From Algorimicrobium sediminis (lineage in GTDB: Bacteria; Bacteroidota; Bacteroidia; Flavobacteriales; Flavobacteriaceae), in contig NZ_JBHULS010000001.1 of assembly GCF_042684585.1 (NCBI RefSeq), positions 929,192 to 993,191 of the forward strand: DNA of 64,000 nucleotides, written 5' to 3'. Shown one piece after another: positions 8,144 to 16,142 of the stretch (position 1 is its first letter; every line of letters starts with the position of its first letter). The notes below the pieces were generated by a model that searched no databases, had not been told where the DNA came from, and worked only from the letters and a program-made list of their open reading frames with translations. Position numbers and translations under genes: made by a program.

Positions 8144-8920
8144 ATGAAGCAGTACCTTGTATTAATTAGCACCATACTTACCTTATCCTTGGGGTTTTCG
8201 CAAACTACCGACACCTACGTAAACGGTGTTATTATAAATGCTTCAGAAGGCGAACCGCTAGAACGGGTAAACATTGTAAACATTACAAAAGTAATTGGAA
8301 CCACAACCAATGCGGAAGGCGAATTTACTTTGCGGGCATCTGCCAATGACACCTTGCACCTCTCCTATTTAGGATTTAAATCTATTAAAGTAAGAGTGAC
8401 CAACGATTGGATAAAATTTGGAACCGCTACCATACAACTAAACGAACTTGCATTAGCCCTAGAGGAAGTGGTTATAAATGAGTTTCGCTTAACAGGCATT
8501 TTAGAAGTAGATATTCAAAATGTGCCTATTAACAATAACTACCGCTATAGTATATCCGGATTACCATCTACAGGCTACGAAGCCGGAAATAGAAGCAACG
8601 CCATAACCAAAGCACTCGGAGCCATATTTAATCCAGCCGATTTTCTGTATAAAATGTTTGGAAGAAATCCGAACGAAATGAAAAAGCTGAAGCAAATGAA
8701 ACAAGACGATGAAATTAGAAATTTATTGGCTTCGCGTTTCGACAGAGAAATGTTAATGGTTTTACTACAAGTAGATCGGGTGGATTTAGACGAAATTGTA
8801 AGACAATGCAATTATTCAGCCGATTTTATAAACAGCGCCAACGATCTTCAAATGCTGGATGCCATAAGCGAATGTTACGAGGAGTACAAAGTGTTAAGCC
8901 GAGGTAGAAAAAACCGCTAA
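8144..8920 (+). CDS. Exported protein with CarboxypepD-regulatory-like domain
   Basis: ATG 8144 is chosen over 8111 because the signal peptide (MKQYLVLISTILTLSLGFSQ) starts there, giving 258 residues. Residues ~25-100 (VNGVIINASEGEPLERVNIVN ... GEFTLRASANDTLHLSYLGFKS, in two blocks) form the carboxypeptidase-regulatory-like beta-sandwich (PF13715) found at the N-terminus of SusC/TonB-dependent receptors and in stand-alone Bacteroidota envelope proteins. No plug or barrel follows. The C-terminal ~150 residues are charged and helical and of unknown function. A periplasmic or surface structural role is likely; I can infer nothing more specific. Confidence 0.75.
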   Translation: MKQYLVLISTILTLSLGFSQTTDTYVNGVIINASEGEPLERVNIVNITKVIGTTTNAEGEFTLRASANDTLHLSYLGFKSIKVRVTNDWIKFGTATIQLNELALALEEVVINEFRLTGILEVDIQNVPINNNYRYSISGLPSTGYEAGNRSNAITKALGAIFNPADFLYKMFGRNPNEMKKLKQMKQDDEIRNLLASRFDREMLMVLLQVDRVDLDEIVRQCNYSADFINSANDLQMLDAISECYEEYKVLSRGRKNR

Positions 8921-9109
8921 TTTGCCGCTTTCTAGCCAAACAACACAGGCTGTTACGTGCAGTCGGTTTATCGTAATTGCACAACTTCTTTAAAAGCGAA
9001 AAACCTGTACCACAGGCTACAAATACTGCTGCGTATTTTTTAATAGTTTCGCTCTTCCTCAACCGTTCTATTTTTTAAGAAAAATCCTACTTTTTCAAGG
9101 TTATTTTCA

Positions 9110-9139
9110 TTTGTAATTTTACACTTATTACTATATTTG
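9110..9139 (+). promoter_or_regulatory. Promoter of the Bor-like lipoprotein gene
   Basis: TTTG (9110-9113), an 18-nt spacer, then TATATTTG (9132-9139): a full match to the Bacteroidota sigma-A pattern, about 70 nt before the ATG at 9208. The rest of the 287-nt gap from 8921 shows no gene. Confidence 0.7.
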
Positions 9140-9207
9140 AATAACCGGAAAACTGGGCCCAGTGACACGGCAATTTTTTTTTAACCAATAAATCATTAAA
9201 ACTTAAA

Positions 9208-9504
9208 ATGATGAAAAACCCATTAAAAATGATGGCTGTTTTATTTACAGCCACAATCTTATTATCATCTTGTTACTCGTACACAAGTGTTGTAGGTGAA
9301 GGTGCTCAAGGAAACAACGAAACAACTTCTTGGAACCACTATCTTATCTTTGGTTTAGCACCAGCAGGTGTATCCGATTCTAAAGATATGGCTAAAGGCG
9401 CCGAAAACTATACCGTTTTTACCAGACAAACTTTTGTTAACGGTTTGGTTGCTGCCATAACTTTTGGTATTTACACACCATCTACAACAACTGTTACAAA
9501 ATAA
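9208..9504 (+). CDS. Bor/Iss-like lipoprotein
   Basis: A 98-residue lipoprotein precursor: Lys-rich start, hydrophobic core, and lipobox-like LLSSC with Cys near position 22. The C-terminal half, RQTFVNGLVAAITFGIYTP, closely matches the signature of phage-lambda Bor and the plasmid serum-survival protein Iss (QTFVNGLLGFITLGIYTP from memory). Bor and Iss are small outer-membrane lipoproteins linked to serum resistance in Escherichia coli; in an environmental flavobacterium the role is unknown. It has its own strong promoter and is followed by a 10-bp hairpin and a small membrane-protein gene. No phage genes surround it. Confidence 0.75.
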   Translation: MMKNPLKMMAVLFTATILLSSCYSYTSVVGEGAQGNNETTSWNHYLIFGLAPAGVSDSKDMAKGAENYTVFTRQTFVNGLVAAITFGIYTPSTTTVTK

Positions 9505-9511
9505 CAAGTAC

Positions 9512-9540
9512 AGCAGGTTTGTACACGATGCAAACCTGCT
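9512..9540 (+). terminator. Hairpin after the Bor-like gene
   Basis: AGCAGGTTTG (9512-9521) pairs perfectly with CAAACCTGCT (9531-9540) over a 9-nt loop. Only a short, broken T-run follows, so it may be a weak terminator or an mRNA-stabilising stem between lipoprotein and membrane-protein genes. Confidence 0.5.
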
Positions 9541-9555
9541 AAACTTTTCCCCGTT

Positions 9556-9759
9556 ATGAAAAAATTTGCATTTTACATGTCGGCTTTAATAGCGCTTATG
9601 CTTTTAGTAAATATTGCCGAAATACTAATATCCGATTTAAACCGATTAACCGAATATGGCTACGGCTATTTATTTGGGAAAGTAATTTTATTTATATGTT
9701 TTTTAGCTATTTCATTGCGAACCAAAAAACATGTGTTTAAACCAAATACACCTTACTAA
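9556..9759 (+). CDS. Small two-helix membrane protein, unknown
   Basis: A 67-residue protein with two hydrophobic segments (about residues 5-25 and 38-55) and a short basic C-terminal tail with KKHVFKP. Not recognised. It lies 51 nt after the Bor-like gene, separated only by a hairpin, so some co-transcription is likely. No cysteine or catalytic motif is seen. Confidence 0.55.
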   Translation: MKKFAFYMSALIALMLLVNIAEILISDLNRLTEYGYGYLFGKVILFICFLAISLRTKKHVFKPNTPY

Positions 9760-9854
9760 AGCAAAAAAATATAACACTTAACACCCTACCAAACACGTTT
9801 TTAAACCTTCTGTATTAGGTAATAAAGGCACTATAGTTTCTATAAAATACAGGA

Positions 9855-10511
9855 TTATATGTTCTGATAATAGCGTGCCACAACCTCATCGTAGCTTTTT
9901 AAGGTCTTTTTTACCCAGTCTAGTCGTTTTTCTAGTTTCTCTTCCTCGGTAAGCTGCCACGAAATAGAGCTTTGTTTAAGTTTGGTAGTTACGTGTTGCA
10001 AAATAATTGCAGCCGATACAGAAATATTTAAACTTTCTGTAAAGCCCACCATCGGGATTTTCAAAAAACCATCGGCTGTCTCCAATACGTCTTCAGATAA
10101 GCCTTCTGTTTCTCTTCCGAAGAAAAAGCAAGACTTTTTTGTAATATCAAAATCATGCAAATCGCAATCGTTTGTATGCGGTGTGGTAGCAATAATTTGA
10201 TAACCTTCTTGTTTAATATGCTTTATGGCATCTTTTACACGGTGATGCCTTTTTAAATCCACCCACTTTTGGGCGCCCATAGCAATTTCTCGGTCTATGC
10301 GTTTGCTATTGCGTTCCTCAACTATATGCACATTTTGAATACCAAATACGTCGCAGCTTCTTATTACAGCGCTGGTGTTATGCAGCTGATACACATCCTC
10401 TGTTGCCACAGTAAAATGCTTGGTACGCCCAGCTAACACCTGCAAGAACTTCTCGCGCCTATGGGTGGTTAAAAACCCTTCTAAATAATTTAGTAACTGC
10501 CGATCTATCAT
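9855..10511 (-). CDS. trmH: TrmH-family tRNA/rRNA 2'-O-methyltransferase (SpoU)
   Basis: SAM-dependent ribose methyltransferase of the SPOUT superfamily, most like TrmH, which makes Gm18 in tRNA. The three SpoU motifs are visible: NTSAVIRSCDVFGIQNVHIVEE in two parts (motif 1, Asn and Arg), FGRETEGLS (motif 2) and IPMVGFTESLNISVSAA (motif 3), which form the deep trefoil knot. I prefer ATG 10511 (218 residues) to a TTG three codons upstream. Helical flanks at both ends match TrmH. The nucleotide specificity is assigned by resemblance only. Confidence 0.85.
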   Translation of the reverse strand: MIDRQLLNYLEGFLTTHRREKFLQVLAGRTKHFTVATEDVYQLHNTSAVIRSCDVFGIQNVHIVEERNSKRIDREIAMGAQKWVDLKRHHRVKDAIKHIKQEGYQIIATTPHTNDCDLHDFDITKKSCFFFGRETEGLSEDVLETADGFLKIPMVGFTESLNISVSAAIILQHVTTKLKQSSISWQLTEEEKLEKRLDWVKKTLKSYDEVVARYYQNI

Positions 10512-10560
10512 CTTTTTCAAATAACTACCATAAACGGCTTAAAACCATTTGCCATAACGT

Positions 10561-11766
10561 TTAGTTGGCGGCATTAATGCCAATGTTTCCTTGTGCTATA
10601 ATGGTGTTTAAATTAGTAGCACTTTCGTGCACATTTATATAACCGTCAACCTGCAAAACCGCATTGTAGTCAAAAGCGCTGGCATCGTCTAATTGGGTAA
10701 TGTTTGTTTGGCTTTTGCCAGTATCGCCATTAACGGGATTAAAACTTAAAATAACCGGTCCTGTTGTGCTTATGTTATTGGCATGAATATGAGCCGGATG
10801 CATAAGCCCTGCTGTGGTATTTTCCAGTTCTATAACCGCCAACGCGTTACCGTTTTCACGCTTAAAAAATGTAGCTGTTCCTTGTACGCCTGGTACATCC
10901 AGTTCATTAAGTGGATAGGACACAAATTCGCCCGTTAAACCATTTTTACCAATATCGCCCTGTGCCACAATAGTTCCTAAATCTGTTTCGCTTGCATGAA
11001 CATTTACATAACCATTAAACGTTACCACATTACTATAGTTAAAAGGTGTTCCATCATCAAGCATGGAAAGGTTTGTGCGGCTTACACCGGTATCGCCACT
11101 CACAGGATTAAATGTAAAGGCAATAGCGCCTCCTTCCAGCGCTGTGTTATTGTGTATATGCGCTGGATGCACACTGCCAGCAACCGTATTTAATAATTCA
11201 ATACGGGCTAGAGCTTCGCCATTTTTACGTTCAGAAAATTTAATACTTCCACTAATCCCTGGGACATCGCGCGTATTTAAACTGTATGTTTTTGTGGTAC
11301 CAGTTAATTCGTTCTGCCCAATATCTGCTTGTGCTATTATAGTTGCGGTACTACTAATATCCGTACGAATATCTATAAAACCGTCAAAATCCAATAAGGT
11401 TTCGTAAGTGATGTCAGAGCCATCGTTTAGAGTTGAAAAAGTGGTTTTACTTCGTCCTGTGGCACTACTAACATCTGTTAAATCCACTACCACGGCCCCA
11501 CCTTCTGCCGCAGTATTAAATCGAATGCTAGCCGGATAAAATTCAGTTCCAGTGGTTCCCGATAATTTAATTTCTATACTTACCGAAGCATCCTCATTTT
11601 TTATAAGTCGCGCTTCTCCCGTTATAGCCGGATTATTAATAGCAGTAAAGGTATAGGTTGTAGCTATTAGTTTGGAATCGATACGCGAAATGTTATCATC
11701 GCTAGCACAATTAAACGCTAATAGCAAACCTGTTAGGTAAGCAAACAATTTAAAGGACTGTTTCAT
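10561..11766 (-). CDS. Lipoprotein with three CHRD domains
   Basis: A 401-residue exported protein with a signal peptide ending in LLLAFNCASDD, a probable lipoprotein site at Cys20. Three consecutive units of about 115 residues (roughly 35-155, 160-275, 280-400) each contain the CHRD-type core: PAHIHxN (PASIRFN in the first), GG(A/P)I.F, a GDTG-like turn with a downstream Thr/Ser-rich strand, and DGYINVHxS. CHRD domains, first described in chordin, are beta-rich modules found in bacterial secreted proteins and proposed to bind metals or ligands. The first copy has lost the His-x-His. Function unknown; surface or periplasmic location inferred. Confidence 0.8.
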   Translation of the reverse strand: MKQSFKLFAYLTGLLLAFNCASDDNISRIDSKLIATTYTFTAINNPAITGEARLIKNEDASVSIEIKLSGTTGTEFYPASIRFNTAAEGGAVVVDLTDVSSATGRSKTTFSTLNDGSDITYETLLDFDGFIDIRTDISSTATIIAQADIGQNELTGTTKTYSLNTRDVPGISGSIKFSERKNGEALARIELLNTVAGSVHPAHIHNNTALEGGAIAFTFNPVSGDTGVSRTNLSMLDDGTPFNYSNVVTFNGYVNVHASETDLGTIVAQGDIGKNGLTGEFVSYPLNELDVPGVQGTATFFKRENGNALAVIELENTTAGLMHPAHIHANNISTTGPVILSFNPVNGDTGKSQTNITQLDDASAFDYNAVLQVDGYINVHESATNLNTIIAQGNIGINAAN

Positions 11767-11871
11767 ATAAGGGTTTTAAAGATGCCCTAAATTTACAATT
11801 TTAACTAACATTTAAAAATGGAAAGGTATTTTATCTCTATTTTTAAACAAATTATATAGCTAACTCGTATT

Positions 11872-12564
11872 ATGAAACATCTTGTTGTATTGTCGGGCGC
11901 AGGCATGAGCGCAGAAAGTGGTATTAAAACATTTCGGGATGCCGATGGTTTATGGGAAGGGCATGATGTTATGCAGGTGGCATCTGTTGAAGGATTTCAT
12001 GACAATCCCGCTCTGGTACTAGATTTTTACAACCAACGCCGCAGACAACTGCTAACTGTAAAACCAAACCAAGCTCACAAAGCTTTAGCAGCACTAGAAA
12101 GCCATTATAAAGTAAGTATTATTACGCAAAATGTAGACGATTTGCATGAACGCGCCGGAAGCACCAATGTTATTCATTTACACGGCGAACTATTTAAAGC
12201 CAGAAGTACTCATAATAGTGGTGCTATTATGGATTGGAAAACCGATATAAAATTGGGCGATACATGCGAAAATGGCCACCAAATTAGGCCACATATAGTT
12301 TGGTTTGGCGAGGCAGTTCCGATGATTGAAACGGCGATGGAAATTTGTAAAACAGCCGATGTTTTGTTGGTTGTGGGCACCAGTATGCAAGTATACCCAG
12401 CTGCTAGCTTGGTGCATTATGTACCCGATAACATCCCTATTTATTTTGTAGACCCTAATCCGTCCCACATACAAAATAAGCAACTAACGGTTATAAAAGA
12501 ACCTGCTACAACAGGTGTACAAAAAGTAATAAAAAACTATTTAAAACAAGCGCAACCGCAGTAA
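11872..12564 (+). CDS. cobB: CobB-type sirtuin (NAD-dependent protein deacylase)
   Basis: Removes acyl groups from lysines, using NAD+. Motifs: GAGMSAESGI and TFRDADGLW for NAD binding, TQNVDDLHERAGS (85-97), catalytic His104 in HLHGE, and VGTSMQVYPAA. Tyr53 and Arg56 (FYNQRRRQ) correspond to the Tyr/Arg pair of class III sirtuins such as SIRT5 and E. coli CobB that favour succinyl/malonyl lysine. Unusually, the structural zinc site is degenerate: between residues 106 and 145 only Cys132 remains of the usual Cys residues. The 230-residue length is normal. The 3' end forms one arm of a hairpin shared with the convergent ABC-F gene. Confidence 0.93.
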   Translation: MKHLVVLSGAGMSAESGIKTFRDADGLWEGHDVMQVASVEGFHDNPALVLDFYNQRRRQLLTVKPNQAHKALAALESHYKVSIITQNVDDLHERAGSTNVIHLHGELFKARSTHNSGAIMDWKTDIKLGDTCENGHQIRPHIVWFGEAVPMIETAMEICKTADVLLVVGTSMQVYPAASLVHYVPDNIPIYFVDPNPSHIQNKQLTVIKEPATTGVQKVIKNYLKQAQPQ

Positions 12565-12578
12565 CAGGAAGTTACTGC
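12558..12578. terminator. Hairpin spanning both stop codons of cobB and the ABC-F gene
   Basis: GCAGTAAC (12558-12565) pairs with GTTACTGC (12571-12578) over a 5-nt loop. The cobB TAA lies in the left arm and the ABC-F TAA (minus strand) in the right arm. No clear T-run follows, so termination on either strand is only plausible. Confidence 0.45.
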
Positions 12579-14206
12579 AAGTCTATTTCCTTCAAGTTTT
12601 CTATTCTGTTGCGCTTTAAAAAATCGTCAATTGTTTCAAAATGCTCTATAACGCGTTGGTCTTTAAATTCGAAAACTTTTTCAGACAGTCCCTGAAGAAA
12701 ATCGCGGTCGTGAGATACTAAAATTAAAGTGCCATTAAAATTGAGTAAGGCTTCTTTTAAAACTTCTTTACTTTTTAAATCCAAATGATTAGTAGGCTCA
12801 TCCAGTATAAGTAGATTAACGGGTTCCAAAAGTAATTTTACCATGGCAAGTCGCGTTTTTTCGCCACCAGACAATACGCCAACTTTTTTATGAATATCGT
12901 CCCCCTTAAACATAAAACCGCCTAATATGTTTTTTATTTGTGTTCTTACTTCGCCTTGCGCTACCTCATCAACTGTTTGAAAAACAGTAAGATCATTGTC
13001 CAGTAACGATGCTTGATTTTGCGCAAAGTAACCCACTTGTACATTATGACCAAGCGCACAAGTGCCTGTTGCGTCTAGTTGCCCCATAATGGCTTTAATC
13101 ATGGTAGATTTTCCCTCACCATTTCTTCCCACAAAAGACACCTTCTGACCTCTATAAATAGACATATTGGCGTTTTTAAATACCACATGATTTCCATAAG
13201 ACTTCGATAAATCTTTTACTATTACCGGATAATCGCCAGAGCGTTGTGCTGGTGGAAATCGCAATTTTAAAGCCGATGTATCTACCTCATCAATTTCAAT
13301 TATTTCTAATTTTTCCAACATACGCTCGCGCGAGTTTACTTGGTTGGTTTTTGAGTATGTTCCTTTAAAACGTTCAATAAAAGCCTTGGTATCTGCTATA
13401 AATCGCTGCTGTTCATTATAAGCTTTTATTTGATGTTCGCGTCTTTCTGCGCGTAATTGTAAATAATGCGAGTAGTTTGCTTTGTAATCGTAAATACGCC
13501 CCATGGTAACCTCAATGGTTCTATTCGTAATAGCATCAATAAAAGCTTTATCGTGCGAAATAACCACAACAGCATTAGCTTTATGAAGCAAAAAGTTTTC
13601 CAGCCAGATTACCGATTCAATATCAATATGGTTAGTAGGTTCGTCTAACAGAATAAGATCGGGTTTTTGCAGCAATATTTTAGCTAATTCTATGCGCATG
13701 CGGTAGCCCCCGCTAAACTCACTAGTTTGTCGGTTAAAATCGCTACGCTTAAAACCCAAACCTAACAGGGCTTTTTCTACCTCGGCGTCGTAATTAACAT
13801 CTTCTAAAGCGTAAAACTTTTCGCCTAAATCTGCTACCTTGGTAATAATATCCATATAGGCATCAGATTCGTAGTCGGTTCGGGTTTCTAAAGCTTTATT
13901 CAAAGCATTTATTTCGTCGCGCATTGCAAAAATATGTGCAAATGCTTTGGAGGCTTCCTCAAATACGGTACAATTATCCTCGGTAAGTAAGTGTTGTGGT
14001 AAATAGGCAATAACGGCATCTTTAGGAAAGCGCACGTGCCCACGAGTGGGGTTTTGAACACCGGCAATAATTTTCATCATTGTGGATTTTCCTGCACCAT
14101 TTTTACCCATTAGGGCAATTTTATCATTTTCATTTATAGTAAATGAAACGCCGCTAAATAGGGTGCTTCCGCTAAATTCTACTGCTAAATTATCTACTGA
14201 AATCAT
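12572..14206 (-). CDS. ABC-F family ATPase (ribosome-associated)
   Basis: A 544-residue soluble protein with two ABC domains and no membrane segments. Walker A GKNGAGKST and GRNGEGKST, signatures FSGGYRMRIELAK and LSGGEKTRLAM, and Walker B LLDEPTNHID / LILDEPTNHLD are all intact. A charged linker of about 80 residues between the domains is the P-site tRNA interaction motif region. Length and the absence of a long C-terminal coiled coil fit the EttA/YbiT branch that modulates translation on stalled or idle ribosomes, rather than Uup. An antibiotic-resistance role is not indicated. A TAGCTTTG -7 element lies just upstream. Confidence 0.9.
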   Translation of the reverse strand: MISVDNLAVEFSGSTLFSGVSFTINENDKIALMGKNGAGKSTMMKIIAGVQNPTRGHVRFPKDAVIAYLPQHLLTEDNCTVFEEASKAFAHIFAMRDEINALNKALETRTDYESDAYMDIITKVADLGEKFYALEDVNYDAEVEKALLGLGFKRSDFNRQTSEFSGGYRMRIELAKILLQKPDLILLDEPTNHIDIESVIWLENFLLHKANAVVVISHDKAFIDAITNRTIEVTMGRIYDYKANYSHYLQLRAERREHQIKAYNEQQRFIADTKAFIERFKGTYSKTNQVNSRERMLEKLEIIEIDEVDTSALKLRFPPAQRSGDYPVIVKDLSKSYGNHVVFKNANMSIYRGQKVSFVGRNGEGKSTMIKAIMGQLDATGTCALGHNVQVGYFAQNQASLLDNDLTVFQTVDEVAQGEVRTQIKNILGGFMFKGDDIHKKVGVLSGGEKTRLAMVKLLLEPVNLLILDEPTNHLDLKSKEVLKEALLNFNGTLILVSHDRDFLQGLSEKVFEFKDQRVIEHFETIDDFLKRNRIENLKEIDLQ

Positions 14207-14224
14207 CTTATGTTATTAAAGGCG

Positions 14225-14232
14225 CAAAGCTA
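14225..14232 (-). promoter_or_regulatory. -7 promoter element for the ABC-F gene
   Basis: On the minus strand the sequence reads TAGCTTTG, matching TAnnTTTG, about 19 nt before the ATG at 14206. No -33 TTTG is seen. Confidence 0.4.
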
Positions 14233-14283
14233 TGAAAAAGAACTTTGCCGCCGATAGCATATTTTTGTAGAATTACAGGAAAA

Positions 14284-15537
14284 TTAAGATGTATGGGTAG
14301 ACGTTGCGTTTTTTAATTCAATCCACTTGCTCATAAACTTTGCGGCCTGCATAGATTGATGCTGCAGTAAACTACCAGTAAAGTTTGCTTCACGATGCAA
14401 GGCCAAATTAATCTGCAAGGAGGCAATGGTTTCTAAAAGGTGGGTGTTAAATAAATGTGCATTAAACCGGGTATTAATAACCTCATAACCATTTTTTTGC
14501 ATGACATGCCAGTCTTGCACGTTGTTGTAAAGCGCTACAGCTTTTGCAATAAATAGGTCTGGTTGGTCCGCAATATAGCCGTTAGGTTTTAACGAACCAA
14601 ACATACCTTCAGCAGCAATACTACTCATAATGGCTGGTGTACCATTAATCATGGCATCTATTAACTTGCCTTTTAAACCCGCTCCAAATTGTAAGGGAGC
14701 CAAACACACGCGCGCTTTTTGCATGGCCTGGTTTATATCACTAACAAAACCCTTGACTAAAAATCCCGTTTGTTCGTTATGAAGTTGCTTTACCTTTTGG
14801 TCTGCATAAGCGCCATAAATATGCAATTCTGCCTGTGATAACTGCTGCTTAATTCCCGGCCAAATGTGCTTTTTTAAATGCCATACTGCTTGGTAATTAG
14901 GTTTATGAAAAAAATTACCCACCGTTACAAAATGCATGCGTTCGTGAAAACTAGGTATTGCTTTTTGCTTTTTTATAGTTACCTCATCAAGCATAAACGG
15001 TACATAAAAAAGCAAATTAGAGGGTACTTTAAAATACGTGTGTAGCAGATTCATTTCTGCTTCCGAAATTATAAGACTCAAATCGCAGCGGTAAATACTG
15101 GCTATTTCACGTTTGGCAACTGAATTTGCCAAAAAATCTCTGTAATTGCCAGAAACTTTAAACGCTAATTCTCGGGCTTTTCTTAAGCCATGTAAATCCT
15201 CTGTATCTAGAATTAATAAGGCATTCGGACACTGTTCGCTTACACGCCAGCCATATTGTTCTTCCGTAATAAAGCGATCAAAAAGAACAATATCTGGTTG
15301 TTCCTTTTTAATAAACTCATCAAAACTGGCGTCATTTAGTTTTATAGGCACCGTATTAATTCCCTCGGCGGCCAAATTGTGCGCATTGTCTGTTTTACTT
15401 GTAGCTGTAGCAAAAAGTATGTTATACTGTTGGGCCCTAAAAAGGGCAATTAGCTGCATCATTCTGCTTCCTGCTGCCGAACTTTTAGGCTCTGGCCACA
15501 CGGCACCAATTATAAGTAATTTGTTTTTTGTTATCAT
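14284..15537 (-). CDS. Glycosyltransferase, GT4-like
   Basis: A 417-residue soluble glycosyltransferase with a GT-B fold. The N-terminal domain starts with LLIIGAVWPEPKSSAAGSR, the usual start of a Rossmann-like acceptor domain with a glycine-containing loop. The C-terminal donor domain contains the GT4-type FGAGLKGKLIDAMINGTPA, ending in a SIAAEGM segment, where Lys and Glu contact the nucleotide sugar. Donor and acceptor cannot be told from sequence. It starts 11 nt after the Haem_bd gene on the same strand, so the two are probably co-transcribed although functionally unrelated. No other polysaccharide genes are adjacent. Confidence 0.8.
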   Translation of the reverse strand: MITKNKLLIIGAVWPEPKSSAAGSRMMQLIALFRAQQYNILFATATSKTDNAHNLAAEGINTVPIKLNDASFDEFIKKEQPDIVLFDRFITEEQYGWRVSEQCPNALLILDTEDLHGLRKARELAFKVSGNYRDFLANSVAKREIASIYRCDLSLIISEAEMNLLHTYFKVPSNLLFYVPFMLDEVTIKKQKAIPSFHERMHFVTVGNFFHKPNYQAVWHLKKHIWPGIKQQLSQAELHIYGAYADQKVKQLHNEQTGFLVKGFVSDINQAMQKARVCLAPLQFGAGLKGKLIDAMINGTPAIMSSIAAEGMFGSLKPNGYIADQPDLFIAKAVALYNNVQDWHVMQKNGYEVINTRFNAHLFNTHLLETIASLQINLALHREANFTGSLLQHQSMQAAKFMSKWIELKNATSTHTS

Positions 15538-15548
15538 GCCGGAAAGGC

Positions 15549-16037
15549 TTATTGGGGAATAGAATTAATACTATATACAATGCGCATATTATTGGCCCAA
15601 TTTACAACACTAGCTATTTCTTCATCCGATAAATTTGCCGACTCGTGAAAATTAGCATAGCTTTTTAAAGGCATTTTCCTAAAATCCATAACCCGCATTA
15701 AGGCTTTCAGCTTATAATCCTTTTTTTTATTGGAATAGCCCGGCCACAAAGACACATTAAATTGTTTTTTTCCCGCCATAATATCCGCATCCAACCAATA
15801 ATTTACAGGTGTTATAGTACCATACCACGGGTAATTGGTGTGGTTACTATGGCAGTCAAAACAAGACGCTTTTAAAATGGTTTTTACATTTTCTGGTGGA
15901 TTGGTTTCTGCTAAAAACGGCTCGAAAGACTCTACGCCTTCGTTATTTTTAGCTGGACCAAAAAATTGTATTAAGATTAGCACCAATAGGAGTACCAAAG
16001 CTATTTTATATTTAGTTTTTAAGTTGGTATTTTTCAT
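15549..16037 (-). CDS. Haem-binding domain (Haem_bd) protein, membrane-anchored
   Basis: A 162-residue protein with an N-terminal membrane anchor (about residues 11-26) and a periplasmic domain carrying one c-type haem site, CFDCH (Cys59, Cys62, His63), followed by SNHTNYPWY. That spacing, plus MDFRKMPLKSY and a C-terminal NLSDEEIASVVNWA helix, matches the Haem_bd family (PF14376) common in Bacteroidota. Met residues in RKMP could supply the distal ligand. It may carry electrons or sense redox state; the partner is unknown. A TACATTTG -7 element ends only 5 nt before the ATG, so the message may be leaderless. Confidence 0.88.
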   Translation of the reverse strand: MKNTNLKTKYKIALVLLLVLILIQFFGPAKNNEGVESFEPFLAETNPPENVKTILKASCFDCHSNHTNYPWYGTITPVNYWLDADIMAGKKQFNVSLWPGYSNKKKDYKLKALMRVMDFRKMPLKSYANFHESANLSDEEIASVVNWANNMRIVYSINSIPQ

Positions 16038-16041
16038 AAAC

Positions 16042-16049
16042 CAAATGTA
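16042..16049 (-). promoter_or_regulatory. -7 promoter element very close to the Haem_bd start
   Basis: The minus strand reads TACATTTG (TAnnTTTG). A start 4-7 nt downstream would fall on or next to the ATG at 16037. Confidence 0.45.
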
Positions 16050-16142
16050 GCAAAATAAGCCTTTTTCTGGACATTATAGCAGCATTATTATTTTTATAAA
16101 CTCGGTTAAACTATCTTTAAGGTTTCCAACTGCCAACTACAT

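Noticed and set aside
12572..14206. ABC-F antibiotic-resistance protein
   Set aside because: Looks like the housekeeping EttA/YbiT-type; no resistance-type long arm and no linked resistance genes.
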